A stretch of DNA of 64,000 nucleotides from Panorpa germanica (GCA_963678705.1 OY783211.1:15080603-15144602), one strand, 5' to 3'. Positions 12,817 to 27,560 are shown, numbered from the stretch's first letter. Program-made: numbers and translations. The notes: generated from the letters alone by a model not told the origin.

Positions 12817-15800
12817 GCGAACGCCCAGCTTGCTACCAACTCCACAAGTGAATGCAGCCGCCCCGAGCTCCCTGGTAACGGTACCCGTTGTGATGGCGTC
12901 CCAACCCTCAGCCTACGAGGCTCCCAGCAGCCCTGCTCCCCCTCCAGCTACCGCACAAATACAGGTACATCTAGTATGTATATTTATAATTAACACTATT
13001 TAAAACATTATTCAAAAGATTTATTAATTATTTACATTGTTTTAATATATGTTAATGTTATTTTATTTCTATCTAGCATACGTTACCAGCTGCTGCTAGT
13101 ACGTCATCTCCTGTGCAACGTACAGTGTCGATGCCAGTGCCATCTACAGTGCGAATAACGGCACACATTCCCGCGCAGAATTTGGTGCATCAACAACCTT
13201 CTTCATCGCACGAGCCGTTACAGCAGCAGCATGTAAGACAACAGCCGATGCAGCCTCGTCGTCAAATTCAGTACACAATGAGCGAACGACTTCCCACGAG
13301 AGAACGACCTACCCTGGAGAGGAGCATGTCCAGGAAGGAACAAGTCAAACGGTTCATCAAAAGGGAGACTGCTACATTTTTTGGAGTTGATGAAATATCA
13401 GAGGAAGGCGAACAGGTGAGTTATAAACCATTAGTTCTCTCTCTTCCTACAATTTTCATCCTCTTTCTCCATCTATCTATTTATATACCCATTCTAATAG
13501 AAGAGTTTACAAATATCATCCATTATTACAGCAACGATGGTTGGATAGAAGAAAACGTCTAGCATCCCGTAGATACGGTCGATTGAAAGATGAGTTTGAA
13601 CTTCCTGAGCAGCAACAATCAGGTACTCTTTCAAGATATTCTGGAGGACATCCTGGACAATTAACCGGAGGTGCGTATAGAACTAGTGGTGTTTCACCAC
13701 GTGAGCCAAGAGATCAAGTTCCTCATGCTGATAGAACATCTTCTTCATGGCCTACAGAAACTCTTCCATCTGTAGCTGGTGGCCCACAACCTGGTGGATC
13801 AGCTGGACAAGGAATTATTGCTCCAGGTGGTCGACCAGATATTCTTCCTGAGAAATGTCTAACTGGAGATATGATTGATGGGGAAGATGTGGAATTAAGA
13901 AACTTTAGTAAACTTAGAAGAAAAGATTCTGTTGCTAGATTGACACTAACTGGTATTGGCTACGTAGTAAACGTAAGTCTATTTATATATTTCTAATTCA
14001 ATCGTACTTATCTCTGCATAAACTAATTTGATCTTCATTTGGGTTTGAAACTAATATGTATTTACTTCATCAGACAATTACTAGACATAGACCAAGACCA
14101 AGATCTCAAGTTCATCAATGGTCAAGAAGTTTTGCACCTGAAGAAGTATCGTTAGCAGGAATAGAAGGAGCAGCAGGACGAAGTCCAGACCTTGACGAAG
14201 AACTGTTCTTCCAAAATACAGTTCCAGATACAGTAGATGCAAGAGCACCAACTGATGCAACAAGAAAAGAATCATCTTCAGCAACACCTGGCGTAGTGGG
14301 AGATGGCCAGCCTAGTGGTAGAGTCACAAGAAGTACCAGGTATGTAAATGAGAACCTAAAGATAAAATAAACTTAGCTTGTTCTTTGTTGCCATGGATAC
14401 GCAGTAATAAAAAATATTTATTTATTATTAGTAACAGACACGCTTATCAACAAGCACGAGAACAGCAACAAAACGAATTGGACCGATACAACGATGATCC
14501 TTATAGGGAAGAAAGGGATAATATACAAACTGAAAGAGACAGAGATATTCAATTACAACATGAGAGAGATAGAGCAAATAGTTGGAGAAGAAGTGGCGGT
14601 GTTAGTGGAGTTGGTGGCAGCGGGGATATGCGGGGAGCTTCCAGAATTAGTTCACCTAGTTTAAATGGTGTTGAAGATAATTCAAATAGAAGAAAACATG
14701 GCATAGGAATCCTTGGAAAAGTTTTTGGGTATGTAGTTTAATTTAATTCATTCATAAATATGTTACATGTCTTCTAATAATATGAAATTTTCAGTCGGAA
14801 AGCCGTTCGCCATTCAAGAATACCAGAACGATCCAGTGGAAGACATCCCATGGACGACATGGAAGATTATAGACCATTCTTTACTTATTGGGTCACAACA
14901 GTACAAATTCTGGTGTTAGTTATATCTTTAATTTGCTACGGGCTTGGACCATTTGGAGTAGACTTGGCAAATCGAAGCGGTCAAGTATTGGTAACCAGCC
15001 TCAGTTTGCAACAGGTATAATAATCATCTTATACGTCCTCACCAAAATAACCTGGTTGCATTATATTTCATTGGTTAAAATTGCTTTAGGTGGACTATCA
15101 AGAACCTGCCAACTTCTGGCTGGGCCCCCGGGCGGCAGATCTCATCCACCTGGGGGCTAAATTTGCGCCGTGTATGCGAAGGGATACGAAAATAATACAG
15201 GGTATATCAAAAGGTCGTCAAAAGGAACGAGAAACTGCTTGCTGCATTAGAAATGATGATAGCGGATGCGTACAGAGTTCGCAAGCAGATTGCTCGGTGA
15301 GAAAACATCCTTTTTTATATTTTGTAATAGGGAAACAGATTAGTTTTTAGGTTAGGTAACATTTTCATTGATTTGTCTTTGTTGAAAAACTATTAGTGTT
15401 TTATAGTCATGTTATTGGAGATAAGAACCTGTTCACCTCATAATAACAGTAAATATTTTCTATCTACTTCAAGATCTGTTTTAAAATTGTTTAATGCAAT
15501 TTAAGATGCGTCTAATTTGTTAGAACTAAGTAATAAGCTTAACAAACTAGTAGATATACACAAAGCGAATGTTGATTTTGTTGAGGACACAAATTTCCTT
15601 AAGATTATAATGGGGTAAACTTTTACGAACACCAATAACATGATGTGGCTTCCAAGAACCATTAAAAAACAATAGAATTATATTTATTAGAATACAAACA
15701 TCTACGTAGGAGTATTATATGTTATTGCACAATAAATTTTATAATATGTAGAAGGCAACATAACATATATACATACATTTTTATTAGCATATAGAAAATA

Positions 15801-17295
15801 AACCAATAGATAAAAATACAATAAAAATTTAACATTATGGTTATCTTTTTTAACGGCAAAGTTACGAGGATTACGGCCAACGGTAAGCTCTAAATTGGAA
15901 TGTGAAAATAATCTTTGTGTATGTTCTTTTCTTACTTTATAATGAATATATATTTAATAATAGATAGTTGTATTAATCCCACCTTCTAAATTATATAGAA
16001 AACAATATCAACGTGGAAAAAATGGTCAGCTGGAGATGCAGGACCAGGTGGAAGGATATCTGGTTCTGTTTGTGGATTAGATCCAAAGTAAGTATTGTTC
16101 CAATGACAGTCAAGGATTATTACTAATTGATACTTTGATACCTTTCTAACATAATTCAATGTTTGATTGTTTTAAATATTTTTTAACTGTGCTAATACCG
16201 CTTTAGGTTCTGCGACGCTCCTGCTTCAGTAGCGCCATACGAATGGCCTGATGACATCACAAAATGGCCAATCTGTCGTAAAACGAATTCCTTTCCACAA
16301 CGATTTCGTTACAAAGATAAAATAGCAGAACATATGATTTGCGAGGTAATTGGCCATCCATGTTGCATTGGCATTCATGGAATGTGCAGAATTACCACGA
16401 GAGAATATTGTGACTTTGTTAAAGGTTATTTCCACGAGGAAGCATCTCTTTGTGCACAGGTTTGTATATTGAGATAGAAGAGTTCATATTTTTAGACAAC
16501 TTTGTGACCAAATTATTTATTATTTTCAGGTTGCTTGTCTTGATGATGTTTGTGGCATGATTTCGTTCTTCTCCCCGGAACTACCCGATCAGTTCTACCG
16601 ATTATGGACTTCACTATTTCTTCATGCTGGCGTTATTCACTTAATTATTACAATATTAATTCAATATTTCCTTATGCGAGACCTTGAAAAATTGGCGGGA
16701 TCATTGAGGATGGGTATCATCTATATAGGATCAGGAGTAGCCGGAAATTTAGCTTCTGCAATTTTCGTACCATACAGAGCGGAAGTATGTATTGCTTAAA
16801 AGATCTGCAACAAGCGTACACTTTATAACTGTATCTAAAATTATTATTTGTTGTTTTTAGGTTGGTCCAGCTGGAGCCCAATTTGGACTTCTTGCTTGCT
16901 TGATCGTGGAGGTTCTTAATGTTTGGCCAATGCTTCGCCGACCGAAACTAGCTCTCACAAAACTCCTGGCCGTTACATTTGCATTGTTCGCCGTTGGTCT
17001 GCTTCCTTGGGTGGATAACTATGCCCACTTATTTGGATTTGTGTTCGGATTCTTACTGTCCTATGCTTTAATGCCATTCGTTTCATTTGGTATTTATGAC
17101 CGACATAAAAAAATTGCATTGATCTGGGTTTGTTTGTTATCTGCATTTTTCTTATTTGTTTGTTTAATTATATTATTTTATGTTATCCCTGTTTATGATT
17201 GTGAAATTTGTGGTTATTTCAATTGTTTACCTCTCACAAGAGATTTATGCGCTTCACAAAATATCAATTTCAAAAGAGAAGAGCCTGTAGTATGA
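12817..17295 (+). CDS. rho-5: inactive rhomboid protein (iRhom / rhomboid-5-like), 5' exon uncertain
   Basis: Eleven exons fit consensus splice sites with consistent phases: 12817-12964, 13077-13415, 13532-13972, 14074-14339, 14432-14728, 14795-15014, 15090-15296, 15999-16087, 16207-16459, 16530-16784 and 16861-17295. Together they encode about 983 residues. A long Gln/Ser/Pro/Arg-rich cytosolic N-terminus contains the conserved block [18 protein letters not shown]. Next come a first membrane segment ([19 protein letters not shown]), a Cys-rich lumenal loop (iRhom homology domain, with [16 protein letters not shown]), and the rhomboid membrane core. The position of the catalytic GxSG serine reads GPAG at about 16867, so the nucleophile is Ala preceded by Pro, which is diagnostic of iRhoms. 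The TM6 His (NYAHLFG) remains. Known iRhoms act in the ER/Golgi on EGFR ligands and ADAM17-type proteases; that role here is inferred. Confidence 0.93.
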
Positions 17296-17371
17296 CAAAA
17301 CGCATTGCGGTTAATTACCGGAATACCACTGCTCTTTTTTGTGCGAAGCTTTGATAAAAGTAAATTATTTA

Positions 17372-17377
17372 AATAAA
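17372..17377 (+). terminator. AATAAA poly(A) signal of iRhom
   Basis: The hexamer AATAAA lies 77 bases after the iRhom stop codon, in an AT-rich 3' flank. It is the first canonical signal downstream and so the likely cleavage signal. Confidence 0.5.
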
Positions 17378-20300
17378 TTATTATTGATTAAAATATCTTA
17401 AATCGTGGAGGTGGTGGAGGTTTTTAGTACTCTTTATTTTATGTAATATCTTTTCATATATTTCATAATTTTGTGTGTCGTTGATACTTTACGATAGTTA
17501 TTGCAGTAAAGATTTCCCCTAGATTGATATAAAGATTGAAATCGAATTAATTTTTATCTATATACAACAATGTTTTTCATCAAGTGTTGTTAATTGGATA
17601 ATTAATTTAATAATAAATTTGGTTAATTATTAAAATTCAAGTACTTAAGCTACGTAACTCGAAATATTAACAACATAACTTCGAAATTCATCGATTTTAT
17701 GAACCACACCGTGTCGAAAACAAATCAAATCTAATGAATGTATATCGGTACACTAATTTATTTTAAAATCTGAAAGAGTTTTCTTGCGATTCTTTATATG
17801 ACAAGAATATGTCAGAATCCAAAGTGTGACATTTCACTCATTCAAATTGTTTACTCGAGCAAACCTTATGAACCACAGGTTTAGTCACAAATTAAGCTTT
17901 TCATTGCTGCATAACTACCTTAAATCTATCATATTTTAATATAATAAATAAATATATTTTATGTATATACATTTAAATTTATCATTAGTTTCAAAAATTC
18001 CATAACTTTATTATATTTTATATTTATTTATATATTAAAAATGAAACTTAAAATATGAAAAGATTTAATTTTATCTCAGGTTTGTTAATTATATTTTAGT
18101 TAATTAAATTTAACACCAAATTTATAACAATGCATGACGAAGACATAATATTTATCAAAATAACATTTTTAAGAAAACATCTTACATAGATTAATAATAA
18201 AACAATATACAATACAGTCAAACAAAACAACAAATGGCCGCTTCAAATATTGATCAAATACAACAACACATTTTTGTATTTATTTAAATTTAAATATAAC
18301 CAAACTTTGTATTTATAAATTGTAAATACATTTTTAAATAACTGCTCAAATTTTAATATTGTAGCTGGTTAATATATGTTTAAATGAATGAACTTATTCC
18401 AATTTTATTTATATTTAATAAAGTCAGTTATTTAAAAATAAATTTGCAATTTATAAATCAGTTACCATTTTTTGAACTCTAATTGAATTTTGCTTAAAAT
18501 ACAAAAAATAAACAAGAATTATGGCCTAAATTTATTTTTAAAATATCTAATATCTTAAAGACAAGTTCAACATTTTAAAATTATTAAACAATATATAAAA
18601 TAACAATAATATTTGATTGTTGCTGTAAAAACATTTAAATATTTTTCGCATGACTTAATTCAGAAAAATACACAATACTGTAAGACTTAAGAAAATGAAA
18701 ATATTTCGAAAATTAAAATGAAGTAATTTTTGAAATTTTTTGAATAAGAATAATAATACTTGTAAACAAAATTAGAAGAAAATCTAAAAAAATGTATATA
18801 ATATGTGATACATTATATATTTTCATCTAACTCTAATATTAAAAGTAAAGAAAACCAACATATTTAGATTTACAATGAAAAATAAATTAATATAACTTTT
18901 AAAAAATCGGTATAATTTAAAATAATTGCATCTTAAACCTTGTCAGTGTTTAATTTATCGTAAAAATAAAAAGTGCTAAAAATAAAAAATAGATATTCCC
19001 CAATGTGATAAAAAAAAATTGAAAAAATCTTTAAAAATAATAAAAAAACAATTTTAAAATTCCCATAAAATGTAGTGAATTGTGTTTAGAATTATTATTT
19101 ATAGTTTAACATTTTCGAATTAAAAAAAAAATAAATCAAATATTCGAATTAATTTTAATTGAAATCGATTTTGTGTCATCGAACAAATAAAAAAAGAAAA
19201 TTCCAAAAATATAAACAATTTTTTTAATATTACGGGTGTGATTGTAAAAATGAAATCCAAAAAAACAAAATGGCGCTAATATTATTTTAAAAACAAACTT
19301 TTGAAAATACAAGTGGATCCATTAAAGATTTAAAAAAATTAAAATTTCTTGATTACAAAAAAAAATTAGATAGGAAACAAACCCAATATTCAGAAAGATA
19401 TGACAAAAATTAAAAAAGAAGATAAATATGTATTACCAAAAAATTAATTGAGTAAATATTATTATTGTGTAAATATATAATTAATTAATATATAAATAAT
19501 AATTATTCAGTAATTAATCGTAAATTTTAAATAATGTAATCAAATTTAATAATAATTAAACATAAATTAGTATGTTTAAATACAAAACAAAACGCACCCT
19601 TTTACATCTATCAACCTCATATTCAAAAGAAATCGTATTTTTGAATTAAATAAAGTATTTATGGTGCATCTAGCTAATTTGTTATTAAAATATCATGTCA
19701 ATATAACAAATTAACAGAAATTTTCATAAAATATTCATAATTTGTTAGCAATACCACTTAAATCTTTAAGTATTATAGCTATATCATCAATTTTCTTAAC
19801 AAGCATTTCACGATAATGCAATAATTGTTACCTAACACCCAGGCGTCAGTATACGTAGTCACTGTGGGATAGAAAGAGATAGAAAATACATTTTTACAAT
19901 TGTTATTCACGTATCTGTGTCCCTTTCTAGGCATAGCATATCACCTAAATCAATACTTTTTCCAAATTTTGCTTCTTTTATATATCTGAGAAAAAAAAAA
20001 TATGACGGTAATAACGGCTTTGCTAATATCTAAGCAAACATTTTTAGTGTTTACATTTCTCTTCCCTCTCATTTTGTATGTTTATAGTTTCCTTAATTAA
20101 AAAGGCAATTACTTTACAATCACAATTTGTCTATGTACTTGTTTCTCTCTATATTTTAGTTTGTTTAATAATTACTTAATTGATTTAATATTACCGGTGC
20201 AATTGTATTAGCAAAGTCGTTATCACTTTCTAAATTTAAACAATAATTAGGGTAATTTCAAAGATTTAGTTACTGAAAAAAACACCATGATCAAAAAAAA

Positions 20301-23300
20301 GGAAAATAAATAACAAAAATCAAAAAAATAATTTCAAAATACGATTTTAATAATAAGTACCACGCGTAAATAAGTGTAATGAATCCAAAAAAAAATTGAA
20401 AGAAATAATGAAAACGAATCGTAAAATTTAAGTAACAAAAAAAACAAAAATTGAACTTTAAAAAGTGGCTATGTAATAAATTAAATTAAAAACCAAAACG
20501 TAAAATTAATTAAATGTTTGGATATAAATTGATAAAAGACAATTTGGGAATGATTTAAAAATTTGAAGACCAAAGCCTTATCATTATAATTAAAAAAAAA
20601 AATAACACGTAAAAAAAACACTACACAAAGAATTCAGAAATTTTAAAAATATATATTTATTTATTTTAAAAAAATAAGGAAAATATTGTTGAAGGTTATG
20701 ATACTCAAATGAAAACTAAATAATTTGTCAAGAAAATATTACTTGTAACCTTGTAAATAACAGATATTATTAATAAATGATAAACACTGACTTGTGTGTT
20801 CGGGTCCGATGCCCGGACCAGAGCTGCATTTTCTGGGTTAAAAAAAAGTTAAATTGATCATTTACATACATATTCATAAACTTAGGCAGTGCTCATATAT
20901 AGACATAGGTCGTTAAAGAAATAAAATAAAATAATTAATGATTGCAGAAGTCGTTTTTAGAATGTTCAAAGATTTCAAATTGTTTCTTTAATTATCATGA
21001 TTACTCTTTGAAATCTTTTTATGATATTAGTTCAAATAATCAATTGACTCATACAAAAACAACTCCTAAAGATAAACGATATCCAACTTTTCCATAATTA
21101 CATTTTTATTTTTCTGTTATCTTTTACAATGTTAATTATTATTTACTTAAGTTAATTGCGCCTTGTGTAATTCACTTTTAAATACAGTTTTTATTCTTTG
21201 TCTGTATGGTGTTGCAATATTCATATTACTATCAATAATGCTTGCAATCTTAGAATATTGAAATAGATAGAACGAAATTTGTATATTTGCATTTGTTTCT
21301 GAAACCTACTGCTAATTGGATTAGCACATTTTATCATAAGAGTTTCTATCTCAATGTTTATCAACACACCACTGTTTCAAAGAAATGTGTATATTGTACC
21401 GACAGTCAATGGAAACATTTGATTATATAAAAATGTACGCTAATGCGTTGTAAAGTTTTAAAGATATATCATTGGTTTAGACTTATGGCTTATGAATGAA
21501 AATATATGTGACCAACGCATTAGATATTACTTTCTAAAAGTCAATGACACTTGTCTCATATTTGGCTACAATACTTCTATTTATATAATGCATCTAGAGA
21601 AATTTTACTTTATTTTAAGTACTTCCAGTGATGTTTTCATTAATTACTAAATGTATGTCAAGTTGCAAGACTACAAGTACTTTTGAACTACCTGACAAAA
21701 CTTAAAATAGTTCTATATTCATAAATAATAAGATATACTTAAGCGATACTAAATTAGTAATCTTTGAGTATGATATAGTTCTAACAATATAAATAATTTA
21801 TAAAAATTGAATATATATTTTTAAAAATAAGAATAAATTATTCTGCATATATATTGTAAAACTTATAAACAATGTAAACGATTGTAAAAAATATAATATA
21901 ATTATTATTATTATTAATTATTATAACTTATTATTAATATATAAACACTGATATACAAAAAATTCAAATAAAATACTGCAAATATATGTATATGCAGATA
22001 AATCTCATAAATAATTTGTTTTATTTGCATTAATTTGTTGTTTCTTAAAATAATGTTTTAAACGCCGATTACTAAATAACCATATCAGCGAATGAAAAAG
22101 AAAAAACTACGTTAGAAAATATATATCTCATCTCAAAATTAGAAAAGTCTTTTTTATGAAAATTAAGAAGAGTATATAGTCTTTTTACTTTTCATAGAAA
22201 TTGACCAAAATAGTTTCTTATTTTTATAACGATATTTAACGTAATTTTGAATGGTGGTTTGAAATTTGCAATTCATTTTTAGATAAGTGTTTTTGTTTAC
22301 GAGATATTAGCATAATAAAGCCGAAAGGTAATAGATTTTAAAAAATAATTTTTCTTTTTAAAATTGGCAGAAAAAGCCACGTTAGAAAACGTTAAAAAAT
22401 ATAGCAATATAATTTTTTTTAATAAAATGTCCATGAATTTATGGAAGCTCGCATAAATGCCAGAAAATCATAGATATTTAAAATGTAATGACGCAGTTGT
22501 TTATTTTATAGCATAACGAACATAGCTGCATAAAAAAATATCAAGGAAATGTAATTTTTTTTTTAGAAAAATGTCCTCTGTTCCTAAATATACATTATGT
22601 AAATCTACGTGTTATAGTGTTAGCGCAAGGATCAGGCGCTTTTCAACGTGTAATGTTTTAAGAAGTTTTTTAATTCATATGATTCTGGGGAGTCAGTTGC
22701 GAATAGCCGGTTGGTAAAATTAAAACGGCAAATACAAAAGATCCTTCTACTATATTATTACAAAGTTGAACTGAATCAAGCCATTTTCAACTAAAATTTC
22801 ATAAAATACTGAACTAAATATTCAAATACATGTGTAATATAATATAATTATCAAGGCATTGAAAATATTTATTATTAAAAACAAAATAAATCAAGGTCAT
22901 TAGAGAGCGTGCATTAATGTAAATTATTATTACAGCAAGAAATAATTATTAATAAATTAAAATACTAATATTCAAGTGAAGGGCCAGTGACCTAGTAAAA
23001 ATAACAACACACAGTCATAAGGAAAGCAACAGCGCGGAAAAAAATCCACTTATTGTATTTCAAAAAACTGCTTTTTATTAAATATGTTTAGTTGAGCTAT
23101 ATTTTTTATTTTGCGTGTTCTCTTGTTGATATGGTCTAATTATTTCATGTCATTTAGCAGAATATTATTAGAAAATGATTTGTTTTAATATCTATTATTA
23201 TTATATTTATTATTATTATCAAGTTATTATTTAATTACATAAAAATGAAATGAATAATACGAATATGTACAGATAGAGGAAGGAATTTATTGCGGAATAA

Positions 23301-23477
23301 AGAAATAAATACTTCACACATGTTATCAATTTTTATGATCAAATTTAACCAATATATTTGTTATGGCATATGGTGCTAATAAAACCAGCTCCGTTTGTTA
23401 TTTCTGTGCGGTAGATGTCAACCTTTTTCTAAAACTAATCTAATAATATTTTACAGACGACACAGTGGGCGAGAGAA
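17378..23477. other. gene desert with extreme A/T-rich core
   Basis: From about 17.9 to 20.8 kb the sequence is dominated by A-rich and T-rich runs with almost no G or C, and it contains no usable open frame. A small GC-rich island at about 20810-20825 contains an imperfect hairpin (GGGTCCG...CCGGACC). Around 22.1-22.5 kb there are fragments resembling the 8.4-8.8 kb repeats. No gene or RNA could be supported. Confidence 0.5.
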
Positions 23478-24161
23478 TAGGCTTGTGTCTTATGTCTTAA
23501 TTTCTATGAAAGTTTAGTCTATAAAGTTGTTTACTAGAACCTCAAATGAACCTCCAATTACTCCTTATATTTCAGGAGATATTAACAATTAAAAAAGTTA
23601 TTTTTCCTCTTTAATTACTAAAGGGATTCAACGTTGGACACTTTCCAACTACATGTAACAACACAACCGCTAGTTGCTATCTCTTTTATACAACAGAGCG
23701 TAAAAGAGATAGCATATTCAAGGTAGAACTCTGGCAAGTTTACAAGTTACCAATCTTACAGCTCAAAAATCTCTGCTATATATATTTATATATCAAAATA
23801 TCAAATATTATTTACAGCTATTTCAAGGAACAATCAAATTTTAATATTATGTCCGCCGTAACGGGTTAAATAAAATAAAAACTTATTATTCTTTGACTTG
23901 ACTTGATTACTTCGACGACCAACGGTTACAAAACATTACCACAGCACTGACCTGCTCAACAAGTAACTGACGTTAAAATGCATTTCACGTCATACAAATA
24001 TGGCCGACCATTTCTAGCGCTAAAACTACAATTCTACAATTGCTATATCTTCGTCAATATTTAGATATTTAATAAAATAGACACGCCAATGCACATTTAT
24101 TAACATTAATTTCAATCAACAATTGAAAAATCGACCACTAAAAAATGAGGACACAAGCCCA
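23478..24161 (-). mobile_element. family A element, long subfamily, reverse orientation
   Basis: Both terminal inverted repeats are present: TAGGCTTGTGTCTTATGTC at the left and GAGGACACAAGCCCA at the right. Left flank ends GAA and right flank starts TTC, with no target duplication. Compared with the 636-bp copies it carries an extra segment of roughly 80 bases containing the arms CTCTTTTATACAACAGAGCG and GTAAAAGAGATAGC. Copies at 52402 and 54791 share this extra segment, defining a long subfamily. No coding sequence is seen. Confidence 0.8.
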
Positions 24162-26716
24162 TTCTTATATTAAAACTAATTCGAGATATCAACTAGTTGT
24201 TGAAATCGTAGTAATATAATAAAAAAGAGAAAATGTCGTTGTTTATTTAAATGCAAAGAATAAAGGTTCACTACCACAGACATATTACAAAACAAAGTTC
24301 ACTAATTCTTTATTTTTTCTTTGTTATAATTATCAGAATTTCATATCCAGTACGAACTAGTATCTTAGACAAAAATAAACCGCAAGACAGTATCCGTGTG
24401 TAGTGCACCTGTACACTGTACCACCAGAAATTACCACACTGCGTCACAATTCACAAAGAACTTGTAAGACGAAATGCAAAACATTAAGAATAATACAATT
24501 CCCAACACCTACCTAACTTTCATTTTTATATTAGCACATTCTAATAGCAGTTTTTTATCAAATGTTTTGTATTCGATTTGCAAATAATTAATATGCTCTA
24601 CAAAAGATTTATTAGAAAACAAAATTGTATTTTTTTTTATATATCAAAAACTGGTATTTACAAAAGTAATTTGAATTTCTAAATTTAAAAATAAGTTACT
24701 TGAAAAATCGAAGAGTAAATGAAACTAGATCACGATTTTAAATTAAGGAAAGGTAGATGTATATATAGAAAAATGTGAGAGAACAAAATTATCAACTTAA
24801 TATAAAAGATCTACACCGATGGCGGCTCCAGGTAGTCTCGCGCCCAGACCCTTCTACTCATTGAGACTTTGTAATAATAATTATAAACAAGTTATGAATA
24901 CTTCACTTGCCCCAACGGATGAGTGTAGGCACAACGCTTCAGCCCACCCATTTTAAGCACTAGTTGCTAGTAAAAAATTTGTTTTATTTATGTAAAAATT
25001 TAAAGATTTAACTTTGCACCAGGCTTACAAAGTTGCTGCTAAGGTATCGTTGTGTTCTTTTATTACAAAACTAAGATCATGTATATGTTTATGATATTTG
25101 CAGTAAGTAGTTGCGAAAAATACCTCAGAAAGATAAAAAGTAGATTTAAGATATCATTTATTTGCAAAAGTACATAATAAAAACATTAAAAATTAGGAAG
25201 CGGATCAGTTAATTCCTATAAACAAATGTTGCGGTAAAACCCAGTGGACGGTGTTTGTTATTTTATGAGAGTCGCAAAATTAATGGCCACTTGAAATATA
25301 AAGTACATAGAACAAAATATTCCACACATCGACTTATGAATTAATAACAAAAATCCCCGATTTCGCAAGTGCGAGGGAATTCTAAGAAATATTAGAATCT
25401 TGTCTTAAATTATTTGCAGATTTATTTTAAAAGAATACAGGTGTGGAACAGTCTAGGATTCACCTTGTATGGGGGGCCCCTTCGGCAAGTAAACTGTGGG
25501 AAAATACATAACCTCAATATAATGGTCTAGATAAGTAATATTGCATCAACAATACTTGCAGAACCAACAAAACTAACCTAATTTTCGTAGCTTGCCACAC
25601 GTAAACGAGGAAATATACCTAGAATTCTAGGCCTAAGCTTATACAGTAAATTTACATTGGACTATTTCCGTTGCTGAGTCCTACCACCTCATATGTTGGT
25701 TTTATTAGCGGTTTTTTATACAGTTAAGGTTTTTAAACTGAATCGAATTGCTTTTTATGCATTCTCATATATTTACATAATTTTTTACCACATTCATACC
25801 TTGGGGCTATTTATATTTGAGCTATAACCGTGGTTGGATTTCCCCATAAGGAAAAGAAGTTGGTTTACCCAAATGACACCTTAGATTTTCCTGGCATTAG
25901 AAATAACTAATATTAAATTGATAAATTTCTATTTATAATATTACAAATCTAACCGCATTTTAATGATTGGTGATTATATGTAATCATCAGCGTCGGTGTT
26001 AAATTTGACAAAAGATGATAAAGTTCAATGTTAAACCCAGGTTGAAAATGTCACGCAATGAGCATAAGAAGTAGCAAAAAACCATGAAATAGCTTTTGGC
26101 AAGCTAGCAAGTGTGTTATACTCTTTTCTACGTGTACTTTCCTTCTATCTAGTACAAAATTCTGGCCTAAAAACAAAGGGATAACGATAACCTAACTTTT
26201 GTTTCCTTGTTGTCATTCATGTGATCATATGGTAATCTAACCAATTAAACTGAATATGGATCTTCAACATTACCGCAGTTCTGCTACAAGTTACGTGGAA
26301 TTATAAAACAAAGTTTTCCTTCTTTTAATAACAACATTTATTGGTTTCATTTTTCACTTGGTCAACCGACAGGGTATTCCCATATTAATGTCTTTCAATG
26401 CATACAATACATATACTTACATGACACACAAGCGTAAACAACTACCGTGGTTTCTGCATGAGCGTGTCTTATATCTAAAGACTTATATCTATTGATGCAA
26501 CTTACCTTTCAAATTTTAACTCTGAGTTTTTGTTTTGTGTTGTATTCATTCATATATTATTAGACCAACATGGTTGACAACCTACTTGTCAGAGACGAAT
26601 TACTTTTAAAGTCTTATTTGCAGGGTGATTTAATCTCGCTGAAGTTTTTTATTTTCTTTAAATATCACTTCATTAAACACTATTTAATATTAAAGTTTAA
26701 TACCAAACGCTATTTA
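24162..26716. other. gene-free stretch with unclassified repeat fragments
   Basis: No gene is supported. A 27-base segment at 24806-24832 (with ATCTACACCGATGGCGGCTC) recurs in inverted orientation at 41471-41497 inside SLC6 gene 1, suggesting the end of an unclassified mobile element. A GGGGGGCCCC-containing patch lies near 25470. Confidence 0.4.
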
Positions 26717-27560
26717 CCCAGTAAACATTTTGGAGTAAATTCTACTTAATTTCTATTACATATCATGAGTTTTTTGTGTGGAACGTGTTCGTTTTCTATT
26801 CAGTCGTTCATAAGAAAGGCCCTTTTTATGACCTACAGAGATCGCAACGATGGTTCACTGCTGAATTAAAAGGAGTCGGTTTTTGATTTATGACCGGAGT
26901 TATAAACTTGACACTAGCAGGGGTATAAAACTTAATGGAATTCTACTTTTTAGAGTCTGCAAAATATAAATATTTAAATGAAGAAATAAATAGATGTAAT
27001 CTTTAGTACGGATCGTGATTTTTTTAATGAATATTATTCATCTTCAACAATACTCGTTATATTAGTTTTTTACATTGTTTTGGTGATTCAAAAATCCACG
27101 ATCGGCAGGTCTGCGTTAGGTTTAAAACCTCTGTCTTACCCTCGCTGCTTAAAATATTCGTTTAAACACATTATATTCGGAGATTGAGGGAGACAGCGTG
27201 TGCCTATTACCATTAAAGAAATATTTGTTGAAAAAGGATAGCATATACTTTAAACATACTGTACTGAACGAAATACTATACAAGTGTAACGGTGAAAAAT
27301 ATATTTTACTTGTCTAACCGCATCTCGTTTCTCTCTCACTTTGGAATGAAAATGAACTAAACAAATATATATCCTAGTGTGAAAGAAACAACTGCTACTT
27401 AATGAATGATGTTTGAAAAAGAAAGAATATTATTATGAAAAAATTCTAACAACTAACACAAAATCTGTGACAGGTAGAGAACTTGTAAAGCGTTAGAATT
27501 GAATTGTACGAGTGACTCGAACGTCACTAAATAGGCCACTTCACCAAATTGTTTACTGGG
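26717..27560 (+). mobile_element. family B inverted-repeat DNA element, 844 bp
   Basis: The left end is CCCAGTAAACATTTTGGAG and the right end is CCAAATTGTTTACTGGG, forming terminal inverted repeats of about 17 bases. TA flanks both ends, as expected for a TA target duplication in the style of Tc1/mariner-related elements. No transposase is encoded, so it behaves as a non-autonomous (MITE-like) element. Related copies lie at 32349-34191, 34353-34576 and 55417-55591. Confidence 0.75.

Noticed and set aside
14081-14327. Two overlapping minus-strand open frames
   Set aside because: They lie opposite a well-supported iRhom exon (14074-14339) and are shadows of its codon bias.
20800-20835. Possible tRNA-like TTCGGGTCCGATGCCC sequence
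   Set aside because: No acceptor stem, D arm or anticodon arm could be placed around it; only a small hairpin remains.
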